A stretch of 64,000 nt of DNA from Combretum micranthum (taxonomy: Eukaryota > Streptophyta > Magnoliopsida > Myrtales > Combretaceae), in contig JAMXBD010001206.1 in NCBI GenBank assembly GCA_024138025.1, positions 186,001-250,000 of the forward strand, in the 5' to 3' direction. The position numbers were made by a program, and so were the translations under genes. The first letter of the stretch is position 1; each line of letters starts with the position of its first letter. The notes below the pieces were generated by a model, which was not told where the DNA came from, did not search any database, and was given only the letters and a program-made list of their open reading frames with translations. Of the stretch, positions 25,080 through 35,330 are shown one piece after another.

Positions 25080-26618
25080 TGAAGGAATTCATTGTTTTGG
25101 AGGAGATTTAAGAAATCCTAAGATTCCTCGTTGGTGATTTCATTTGTTTTTGCGAGCCAAGGAAAGGAAGGATGTTTGGATTCAGGTATATTGATTAGAA
25201 AAGTGTTTAAGTACCATCAAATTTGTTTTTGGGGTTTATGTCTATTTAAAATCAAGAAAAGGGTTATTTATATGGCTTTTTCTCATTTTATAGCAAAGTG
25301 GAGCGCGAGCAGGGATCATAGCTGTGATCTCCTTTGGAATGTCGTTTTGAAGCCGATCATGGCTATGACAGATGGCATGATAGCTGTCACCACCCCCATC
25401 ACGGCTGTGATAGCTGTCACGCCCCCCATAACGGCTATGACGATGGCGTTTTGTTATGTTTTGCTTGTCTAAATCCTTTCATGCCCTCTATCATGAGCAT
25501 GATCAACAAGGGGATGTCGTAAACTTCTTTTAGCCTTGTTTTTTACCTTCTTAAACACCAAACTCTTAACATCTAGTACACCTAACTCTAAATAGAAAGA
25601 TATGTCTAAACCTAGAGTGGTTGTAGTTCTTAATAGCTTAAGAGGTTAGATGATTGTATAAGTATGGTTTTTCTTTTTGATATCAAGTTTTGAGATAGTT
25701 TTTGCTAAATGTGATCAAGTGTTTCTGGTGAAGCTAAGTTAATTGTTTTAAACGTTGTATCAGGTATATCCTTACTTTATTATTGCTTGTGAGTGTAGGT
25801 TTAGAATTGCAAATGGATTTAACAATATCTAGATTTAAATTGTTTGTTGCCTGTGTTTGGTTGGGCTTTGTGGATAGGGAGTATCGGTGTTACTAAGACA
25901 ACACCCTGATGAACTATGTATGGTATGGTCCCGAGTGGAGTTGCATATAGAAAGGATTTCGATAGTTTAAGAGTGATACGAGTATGATACCTAGGGTATG
26001 TGGGGAGTATCCAACACCAAAATATATACATATCTATGTATATACGTATTTGTTTTTCATAGAGTCATGAGTTACTTCGGGTTTAGCACCAATTGCAAAT
26101 AGTTCTAAATTGTGTTGATTGTCCGGCTAACCAAAAGATAATTAAAATATGGTTGCTGCATATATTACGATGTTGCATGTGAATTCATATGTTGTTTGTG
26201 CATGCGTATGTGATTGTGGTTTGGCATACTAAACCTTGCGCTCATTCCTTTTTATTTTTTCAGGATCAGGTGAAGAGTCTATAGTGTTTGATCTATTGGG
26301 TTATGATGTATATGTAGACTATAGGGATGATGATAATGAAGCTGACTTTCCAACCGATTACTAAATGACTAGACTAAAATTAGCTAGAGGCACAGACTCT
26401 TGAAGTTAAATATTTGATTACTTGATTCTTTTTATGTTTTAAGATTTTTCATATGGTGTTTTAATTTTGATTTAAGTTGGTGCTTGGTTTTTACCAACCG
26501 AGTTATTTAAGAGTTTTCATTAATGAAATTAATGTTTTAGAAGTCGTCCAATTGAATATGAAACATTGGAGTTATATTTTATTTTAAATTATGGTTTAGT
26601 AGAATTCAAGCCTTAACA
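25080..26618 (+). mobile_element. LTR-like remnant, Ty3/gypsy type
   Basis: Shares the layout of the better-defined solo LTR at 27,181-29,947: a GC-richer block of imperfect repeats (25,316-25,448), a long AT-rich stretch, then a pyrimidine-rich TTTTTTCAG (near 26,256-26,264) before a purine-rich tail. It could end at ...CCTTAACA (26618). No matching target duplication was found, so borders are approximate and it may be truncated at the left. Confidence 0.4.
25316..25448. repeat. Degenerate tandem/inverted repeats in the LTR-like stretch
   Basis: Repeated GAT[CA]ATGGCTATGA, ATAGCTGTCAC and ATCACGGCTGTGA words, several nearly self-complementary. The block is much richer in G and C than its surroundings. 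Confidence 0.7.
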
Positions 26619-26708
26619 TATTTATCTCCAGTGAGAACATGTGGTAGACTAATAACACACTCCGTTTAGGGAGTTATATCATCACATGATCGCCGTATGT
26701 TATTATTA

Positions 26709-27041
26709 GACCATCTTTAATTTTTAGGATCTCCTTTAGAGTTCTTAAATACCACATCAACATCTTAAAAACTCTCATTTTTAAGAAACTCTCAACTTAA
26801 CTTTATTCCTAAAGATCATAAAAAGTAGTTTTTTAATATCTATTTATATTTTTTAGAGGACCCACATAATAAAAATTATACACAAAAACACCTTAAAAGA
26901 GAAAAAAATAATATTAGCTTTTATGGGTTCTTGTTAGTGGACCTCAATCATAACAAGCACCGAAGTATAATTGTGAAGAACCTCGGTACGAGATCCTTAA
27001 GCCTCGTTACCAACACCAAGGAACCATCATTAAAGCTAGTC
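26709..27041. mobile_element. MITE-like element, candidate PIF/Harbinger type
   Basis: The left end GACCATCTTTAAT resembles the complement of the right end ATTAAAGCTAGTC. Flanking triplets are TTA and ATA, close to but not a perfect 3-bp TWA duplication. AT-rich interior of about 333 bases, no coding capacity. Confidence 0.38.
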
Positions 27042-27180
27042 ATATATATCACCTATAGAAGTATGAAAAATAAATAATTATTTATTATATTTAAATATAT
27101 GATAATTATAATAGACACTTTAAAAAAGAGATTTATTGTTTAGCAAGAACAACAAATAATGGATAAATATTAACACAATT

Positions 27181-27347
27181 TGAAATAATCTAAAATTAAT
27201 ATACTAACCTAATTTGCTTTGATATGATTAATTGATGATTTGTGAATTTAATTGTTATAGTTAAGTTAGTATAATTTAATTTGATAATATGGCCAATTCT
27301 TTGTATGAGAAATTCTTGTTATTAAAGCATATGTGTGTTAGTAGAAT

Positions 27348-27378
<31 letters not shown>

Positions 27379-29947
27379 GTATGTTTGTAGAATTTCATTA
27401 AATTAGGTGTATGTGTGTTTAATACATAGTTTAGCAGATTTTTAGAGTCTAAATCCTAAGCCTAAGACCAATTAAATTAGCTAAACTAAGCCCCCGCACA
27501 CACCCAAAGCCTAAGCCCACTTTCATACACCTTCCAAAGAGTTCCACAATGCCTCAAAAGTCAACAAAGCAAACAAATATCTATCCAAAATAGACCATCT
27601 CTCTCTCCATCGTATTTCTCTCCCTCTCTTCTATCTCTCGAGCCAAAACAAACCAAAATTTCCTCATTCCAATTCCTTTTAAACTATCACAAATTAGATT
27701 CAAGGCTAAGAAGTGAGAAACAAACTCACGAGGAGTAGGAATCGAGCCAAAAAAGTTGGAGAAACAAACTTGAGCACTAGTAGTAGCTAAACAAGTAAGA
27801 AAAATGGATTTCTTGTTTGCCTTGATTATTTATGATTTTAATTGATGCTAATGTTAGAAAAGAGTAGAACTTTGATGTTCTATGTGAATTAAGGACATAT
27901 TATTGTGTATATTGACCTAGGTGTGCTAACATGTATATGTACTCTCTAAATGTTTGATAAAATGAAAAATGAAGTTTGTGGTGATATGACATGTATATAG
28001 AAGTTGTTAGTAACAAATAAGTAAAACTTAGATGATTAGAGTAATAATAGAGTTTAATAAACATATATGATGAGATTATGTTTTTAGGTTAAGTTATGGT
28101 GCACATATATGAGTGTGAAAGGGACTCATATGAATAATTGAACTTGATGATTTCTAATATTTTGTATAGACTAATTTTGATATGTTTTTATAAGCATATA
28201 AGAGCTTAGTAAAGGATTAGAAGAGATAAAGCTTTAAAATTTTCGAAACAAGTATCATAAGTTGAATTCCCTGTTCATAACGAGCGTAATCAAGGCCGTT
28301 ATCTCCTTGGATGCAATTCTCCTTGTCAAACACGGTTGTTACACAGAGCGTTATCTCCCCTAATATTTTAAAAAACTTGAATACGATTGTTTTCAAGCTC
28401 ATGATTTTTTCGACTTCTTTTTCTTAATGGACACGGCCTAGATCACGGCAGTAATAATGCCCATTATCTTATCGGATTACTTTTAAATGAATTTTTACAA
28501 AGCTGATTAGGGGCGTAATGGCATCACGCCATTATTGGGGGCATGATCTATATCACGGCCTATGTCGGGCATGATCGTACCTCTAGTATTGTTCATAGAA
28601 ATATATATAAATAAATAATTAATAATAATAGATAAATGATTAATGAAAAATGGTGTGAATATTTATAATTGTATAATTAGAGTGTTTTGTAATCATTTGA
28701 GTTTTATTTAAATTGAACAAGTAATTAATGATTTAATTTATTATTGTGAATTAATTATATTTTATATGAAATGATTTCTTTGATAGATTCTTGTATTCAA
28801 CTTAGTTCGAATATAAGTCTTTTGCTTGATAAATCTACTTATCTAGGTGCAGTAATGTGATTGTTGATTGTTAGATTATATACATATATATATATATATA
28901 TATTTCTAAACCAATTCTCATCAAAGAGGAATTAAAAATTGTTAGAATTGATTGAGCTTTTCACCGTTGAATCTGGTCCGGGAAGCGCCAACCATGTTAA
29001 CGAAGTTAAAATGGTAGTTTAGGTACTTAGGAAACTGGTCATGATGTAATGACCTTTCTTAGTGTTTCGGCAGGTAATTGATAGGGGGTATCATATCATT
29101 GTAACATTTGCTTACTCTTAAAATGATATAATATGATTTAGTTCACGTTTTATGGGGACGATTGAACTAGGTAATATTATTGATTAAGTTTAAGTAAAGC
29201 TGATAATGGCTATAAACCCTAAATGAAATTACTTTTTCTTTATGAGGATATAACAGAGATATAAGTATTTGAGCTGCTTATATTAAACCCCTAAGTAGCT
29301 ATGGTTACTCAAGACCCCGTTCCCCATGATTGAATTCCGAGTTTGGATACTCAATGTTGTATTGTTGCCTTAATTAGAATGAAATAATTATTGTAGTTTG
29401 CCTTGCATTAGTTTAGGGTTGTGTTCACATCATATTTATATGTATTATTGTGTACTGGGCCTCTGACTCACTTTCTCTCTTTCAGGTATCAAAGATAACG
29501 AGTTTTATGATTCCTAAGGTTATGGGACAAACTTTGAGGACTTTTTGGATGAGTGTGATGACTCGGATTTCTAGACCGACCTTATTGTTTTTCCTGGCAA
29601 AAGAGATCAATTCAAAGTTTGTTTTGCCTAAAAGTGTAATAGTATAGATATGGCTTATTTATAAGCCTAAGTTGTAATGTAAAGTATTTGCTTTTCCTTA
29701 TGTAGTATGTAATATATAGTTTGTAAACTTTGGGATATCAAGTTATGGGTATCCATATATTTTTATTAAAATATCTACTCCTTGTTGAGTAGCTTTTGTT
29801 AAAGCTATTAATTTGGAGCAGGTTAAACATGCAATTCATATAAACACTCCTTTTTTGGACAACTTTACGTGTAATATATCCATATATTATACGTGGTTGG
29901 GGACTTGATATGTCATATTTTAATATAGTATATGTCGAGTCCTTACA
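27181..29947 (+). mobile_element. Solo LTR, Ty3/gypsy-like (2,767 bp)
   Basis: Begins TGAAATAATC and ends CCTTACA, so it has TG...CA borders, and a perfect 5-bp target duplication CAATT flanks it (27176-27180 and 29948-29952). Inside are a CT-rich leader-like zone (about 27,596-27,640), a GC-richer block of short imperfect inverted repeats (28,260-28,580), an (AT)n tract (28,880-28,902) and a pyrimidine-rich TCTTTCAG (near 29,479-29,486). No gag or pol lies beside it. A single LTR with an intact duplication is what LTR-LTR recombination leaves. The start resembles the LTR at 61,083 (TGAAATATCC). Assignment to a Tekay/Del-like chromovirus is a guess from layout. Confidence 0.72.
28260..28580. 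repeat. GC-richer block of short inverted repeats inside the solo LTR
   Basis: Recurrent GGCCGTTAT, GCGTTATC, GATCACGGC, GGCGTAATGGC and ATCACGCC words, many complementary to each other. It lies about 1.1 kb from the LTR start. Confidence 0.6.
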
Positions 29948-29952
29948 CAATT

Positions 29953-30479
29953 TCAATAAGTGTGTGCAAACAAGGGAATACGTATTCTTTTTTAAATTAT
30001 TGCCACCTGTATTTTATTTTATTATTTTTATACACTACGTGTGTATATAATGCACAACATATAATATTTAATAAATCTATCCATGTATTTTCAAAAGAAG
30101 TCTTATTTCAAATTATGTAGACTCAATCATTTTTCATCTATTCCTTGTTGAATAGGTATTTGATATTTCGTTCAAATGCTTTAACAAAACTTCCTTATGC
30201 TCTCAATTTTAGCAATATGTAGAATCATATAAAAAATGGAGAGAAACCTCCTGTATGTAGATGTTTGAAGCTAATATTAACCGTTGGATGATATCCTAAT
30301 GGATGGCTAAGATCAAGTATTGCTTGAAGCCGTTAGATTGCTCTCATGTATCTAAGAGCTAGTATTCATTCTTTCTTTTCTTACATAAGCATGGACTTTG
30401 AATGTGAGCCTAAAAGAGCTTGGAGAGTTTTTTATATAAAAAAGCTTAATCCTTTTGTAAAATAGTTAATATTTCATAT
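29953..30479. other. AT-rich spacer
   Basis: Flank into which the copia element inserted. No gene seen. Confidence 0.4.
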
Positions 30480-30484
30480 AAAGG

Positions 30485-30701
30485 TATGAGTATATAGAGG
30501 TCACGTGTGTTACACGTGATTTTTATTTTATTTAGTGACAGATGTTGTTTTATTATTGGTGGTTATTATTATTGGATGGATTTTGGTTTTGTATATATTG
30601 TTGTAACAAACTCTGTTTTCTTTTAAACAAAGATTACTTTCTTCTTTCATCATCTCTGTTTCTCTCTTCGTATATCACAATGGCTGGGTAGGATTCTCAC
30701 A
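30485..30701 (+). repeat. 5' LTR of the first copia element
   Basis: Starts TATGAGTATATAG and ends GGATTCTCACA. Near-identical to 35110-35325, with roughly a dozen differences, most of them in one block of about 25 bases around 30,562-30,588. TATATAT at 30,592 is a TATA-box candidate. The duplication places the border at TA, not the usual TG two bases further in. Confidence 0.93.
30501..30519. promoter_or_regulatory. Double G-box inverted repeat in the 5' LTR
   Basis: TCACGTGT-gtt-ACACGTGA: perfect 8-base arms with a 3-base centre, each arm holding a CACGTG core. Kept unchanged in the 3' LTR (35126-35144). Such ACGT-core pairs are known bZIP/ABA-response targets; a role in element transcription is inferred. 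Confidence 0.6.
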
Positions 30702-30713
30702 TGGTATCAGAGC
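30702..30713 (+). other. Primer-binding site, initiator-Met tRNA type
   Basis: TGGTATCAGAGC directly abuts the 5' LTR, the standard plant copia primer site. Confidence 0.95.
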
Positions 30714-30836
30714 ACATTTCCAGGTTTTGATGTTCTGATTAGTCTTCTTTTGTTTCTTTGTTCGAATTTTGTTTCTTCGTTCGAATTTTTCTTCGTTCTG
30801 GAACTTTGTTCAGAAATTAGGGTTTTGATTTTCAAG

Positions 30837-33800
30837 ATGAATGTTAATGATCAAATGATGTTTGATCCTTTGTATATTTCTGGATCTGATAGTCCAGGAA
30901 TGAGTATAGGAAACCTAATCTTTGATGGAAGCAATTTTCTTCCATGGAGTCGAGCCATTAAAATGGCTTTAGGAGCGAAGTTGAAAATAGGTTTTATAGA
31001 TGGATCTGTTCCTAAGCCAGAAGAAAATTCACCTAATCAGGTTAAATGGAAAAGATGAGATTATATGGTGACTTGTTGGCTTTTGAACTCTATGACCAAA
31101 GATCTTGCACAAAATTTTCTTTATGTGCAATCGGCTCAAGAATTATGGAATGAAATGGTAGAACATTATGGAGTTGCTAATGGACCTTTAATTTTTCAAT
31201 TAGAGCATGAGATTAACAATTTACGACAAGAAAATCAGTTAGTTGGAGTCTATTATAACAAGTTAAAGAAATGCTGGGATGAATTAAGTGCATTACATGC
31301 GTATCCGACTTGTACTTGTGATCATTTGGATCAATGCACTTGTAGAATGAAGAAGAGTTCAAGATTTCGAATCCAAGAGTAAATTGATACAATTTCTCAT
31401 GGGATTGAATGAAGCGTATGGGAGTACGGAATCAGATATTAACCATGGAACCTCTTCCAAGTGTTAATAGGGCTTTCTATCTTGTTCAACAAGTAGAAAA
31501 GCAAAGGGAAATAACTGGAAATTCAAGTTCTAGTGGAGATATGGCAGCTTTTAATGTCTCTAAGCTAGGAAGTAACAGGTTTAATGTTGATAAAAGGAAG
31601 GGAAAGAAGGTTACATGTAAATATTGTCAAGGGGAAGGTCATGTCATGGAGAATTGTTTTCAACTAATTGGATATCCCGATTGGTTCAAGGGGAAACGAG
31701 TAGTTAAGGGAAAACAAGCTAATGCTGTTGTAGCTTCTTCCAAGTGTGAAATTGTGCAGGAAACTCCTCTTGATTCTTATGATAGTAATGTTTCAGTTGC
31801 TGGAATTGACAAACATGCGATGCAAGCAATATGTACTGAAGTAATCAAATTGCTAAAGGATAAAGGGGATTCCGAGCATATGGCAGCAGCTGTTATGAAT
31901 ATGCAGTATGCTGGTAAGTCTTCTTCTTCTAGTTGTTTAAATGTTTCAAATAATGCTATGGCTCTTTGGATCATAGATTCTGGTGCAACCGACCATATGA
32001 CACCTCATTTACATATTTTGCATGATGTTCAAACACTTAATAAACCAATACCTGTAAAAATGCCTGATGGAAGAGTCTTATTTGTTGACAGAGTTGGATC
32101 TGTTCATGTTAATGACTCTTTTTGGTTACATAATGTCTTCTATACACCTTCTTTTTCACATAATCTTCTTTCTGTCTATAGATTGGCTTTTGAGCAGGGA
32201 ATTACAGCTGAGTTTACTTCACTTGCTTGTACTTTTCAGGACCGGAATTCTAAACAAATTCTTGCTAAAGCTCCTGTTTTTCATGGTCTCTATACTCTTC
32301 TATCTAAGGACAGTTTTGCTTCATGTAATGCTACTATGAGTAATAAAAATCGAGTAAGTCTTTTACATGCTCGATTAGGTCATGCTTCTATTTCAAAAAT
32401 TCAGCATTTGGAAGATTGTAATCATTTGTCAAATGAAAACTTTGTTTGTAATACTTGTCAAGAAGCAAAGTTTCATCGTGTTCCTTTTCCTAGAAGTGTA
32501 ACTATGTCTCCTAGTCCTTTTCACTTGCTACATGCTGATGTTTGGGGTCCATATCACGTTACTTCTTTATCTGGTGCTAGATATTTCCTCACTGTTGTTG
32601 ATGATTATAGTAGATCAACTTGGACTTTTCTGTTGCATCATAAATCTCAAGTGTCTTCTACTCTTGAACATTACTTTAGATATTTGTTCAATCATTTTCA
32701 TGTCTATCCTAAGCTCATTAGAACTGATAATAGTGGTGAGTTTAGCTCTCATTCTTGTACATCCTTATTTAAATCTTTTGGAATCATACATCAACGTACA
32801 ACACCTTACACACCACAACAAAATGGGAGGGTAGAAAGGAAACATAGACATTTATTAGAAATGTCAAGAGCCTTACGTATCCATGCCAATTTACCTAAAG
32901 AATTTTGGGGTGAGTGTTTGTTAACAGCTACATACCTTATCAATATTTTACCGTCCTCTGTTCTAGAATGGAAAACACCATATGAAAAATTATTTGGTAA
33001 GGTTCCTTTGTATGATCATTTGAGAGTTTTTGGATGTTTATGTTATGTCCGAAAATTTACTCCACACATTGATAAATTTGAACCCAAAGGCGTTAAGTGT
33101 GTATTTCTTGGATATGAGCAAGGATGTAAAGGATACAAAGTCTATGATATTTCTCGGAAACAGTTGATGTATAGTCGTGATGTTGTTTTCTTTGAGAATG
33201 AATTTCCATTTCATAATTCTCAGAACATTCAGGTTGAACAAATGTCTTTAATTCCTTCTGTTGTTCCTTCATATAGTTGTGATGAAGAGTTGTTTCCTGT
33301 TCATCCTACTGGTCCTGATCTTGTTCATTCTTCTGACAGTACGCAAGAAATTGTACATTCTCATGATAATTCTACTCTAAGGCGATCTACTAGAACATGA
33401 AAAACACCACATTGGCTTCAAGATTTTATTCATTCTTCACATCATGCTGCTTCCGATTCTTCATTACCAAATACACACTCTTCTTTTTCTGTTCTTTATC
33501 CTTTGTTTGATGCCCACACTTTTGATAAATATCCCACAGATTATGTTGCATCTTTAGCTAATGTTTTAGCTATTAAAGAGCCTACTCATTATTTAGAAGC
33601 ATCAAAACAACCAGAATGGGTAGATGCCATGCATAGGGAATTAGATGCATTAGAGTTGAATAATACATGGGAACTTACAGATCTTCCAAAAGGAAAGAAA
33701 GCTATAGGTTGCAAATGGGTCTATAAAGTTAAATATAGACCTGATGGGAGTGTTGAAAGATATAAGGCTAGGTTAGTAGCCAAGGGTTTTACTCAAAAAG

Positions 33801-35102
33801 AAGGTGAAGATTACAATGAAACTTTTTCACCAGTAGCCAAACTTAGTACTGTTCGGCTAGTTTTTGCTCTTGCTACATCTTGTAATTGGCCACTTCATCA
33901 AATAGACATTAATAATGCATTCCTACATGGTCATTTGGATGAAGAAATTTTTATGATTCCTCCTCAAGGATATGATAAAGCGCAAGCGCATCAGGTTTGT
34001 CGGTTGAAACACTCCTTATATGGTTTGAAGCAAGCTTCACGCCAATGGAATCTTGAGTTGTCAAATTTTCTTCTTCGGCAAGGATTTATTCAGTCATCTC
34101 ATGATCATTCTCTGTTTGTACAGCATACTGCCTCTGGTTCTATAATAGTTTTGTTGTATGTTGATGATATGGTTATCACTGGTACTAACAATTCTGGTAT
34201 TGTTGCTTTGAAGCATTCTTTGGATACTGAGTTTACTATCAAGGATCTAGGCCTTGCTCGTTTTTTTCTTGGTTTAGAGATATGTCGCACAACTGAGGGT
34301 TTTTTCTTAATCAGCACAAATTTATTGTTGATATTCTCTCAAGTGCTGGCATGACAGCTGCTAGACCGGTTAAAACGCCTCTTCCTAGTGGTTTTAAACC
34401 CGATAATGTTACAGGGGAGTTGCTGGATAATCTTTCTTTTTATCGACAATTGATTGGACGTCTATTGTATGTCACTATAACACGACCAGATTTAAGCTTT
34501 AGTGTGCATTGCTTAAGTCAGTTTGTTGCCAATCCCAGAGTTCCACATTTACAAGCTTTATTTCATCTTCTTCGGTTTTTGAAGGGTACAGTTGCTCGGG
34601 GATTATTCTATTCAGTTGATAGTCCATTGTCTTTAAGAGGTTTTTCTGATGCTGACTGGGCTACTAATGTTGTGGATCGTAAATCTATTTCTAGTTATTG
34701 TATTTTTCTTGGTGATTCTTTGGTTTCTTGGAAAACCAAGAAACAATCCACTATTTCTACTTTAAGTACTGAAGCTGAGTATAGAAGTTTAGCTTTTGCA
34801 ACTAAAGAAATTCTTTGGCTTTCTTATTTGCTACGTGATTTGATGGTTCCTTTATAGCTGCCTATTGTTCTTGGTTGTGATAATCGTTCCACTATTTCTA
34901 TTGCTTCCAATCCTTGCTTACATGGCCGAACAAAACATATTGATATTGATATTCATTTTGTTCGTGATCACATTCGTTCTGGTTTTCTTCAAGTTCAACA
35001 TGTTTCTTCCTCAATCAAGTTGCTGATCTTCTCACCAAGTGCTTCGATCATCAAATGCAATTCTTATGTCGCAAGTTGTCACTCCAAGATGTTCCAACTT
35101 GA
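30837..35102 (+). pseudogene. Copia gag-pol, broken
   Basis: Begins at ATG 30837. Gag (F-L-P-W-S-R region) leads to a C-x2-C-x4-H-x4-C zinc knuckle (about 31,615-31,656). The protease D-S-G-A is at 31976-31987. The integrase catalytic D, D, E codons are at 32537, 32726 and 32834, with 35 residues between the last two. Reverse transcriptase Y-V-D-D is at 34157-34168, and RNase H with D-A-D-W lies near 34,648. Lesions: TGA 31056-31058, shifts near 31,340-31,356 and 31,400-31,412, TGA 33398-33400, a shift in the T-run 34,300-34,305, TAG 34855-34857, and a shift near 35,005-35,013. The natural end is TGA 35100-35102, overlapping the purine tract. Every active-site motif is intact despite the lesions. 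Confidence 0.93.
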
Positions 35103-35109
35103 GGGGGAA
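35101..35109 (+). other. Polypurine tract of the first copia element
   Basis: GAGGGGGAA immediately before the 3' LTR, the plus-strand primer site for reverse transcription. Confidence 0.88.
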
Positions 35110-35325
35110 TATGAGTATATAGAGGTCACGTGTGTTACACGTGATTTTTATTTTTATTTAGTGACAGATGTTGTTTTATTATTGGTGGTTGGTTGTTGTT
35201 TTTATTTTGGTGGTGTATATATTGTTGTAACAAACTTTGTTTTCTTTTAAACAAAGATTACTTTCTTCTTTCATCATCTCTATTTCTCTCTTCGTATATC
35301 ACAATGGCTGGGTAGGATTCTCACA
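35110..35325 (+). repeat. 3' LTR of the first copia element
   Basis: Same ends as the 5' LTR. Contains the same double G-box (35126-35144). Confidence 0.93.
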
Positions 35326-35330
35326 AAAGG

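Larger units (their letters stand above)
30480..35330 (+). mobile_element. Full-length Ty1/copia retrotransposon with target duplication
   Basis: Two LTRs (30485-30701 and 35110-35325), initiator-Met primer site, gag-pol region, purine tract, and a perfect 5-bp duplication AAAGG at 30480-30484 and 35326-35330. The domain order gag, protease, integrase, reverse transcriptase, RNase H is that of Ty1/copia. The LTR-bounded element is 4,841 bases. The coding region has three in-frame stops and about four frameshifts, so it cannot make its own polyprotein as read. Confidence 0.96.

Noticed and set aside
31777..31974. Open frame on the minus strand inside the first copia element
   Set aside because: It lies opposite the clearly recognisable gag-pol frame and has no known motif; a shadow frame.
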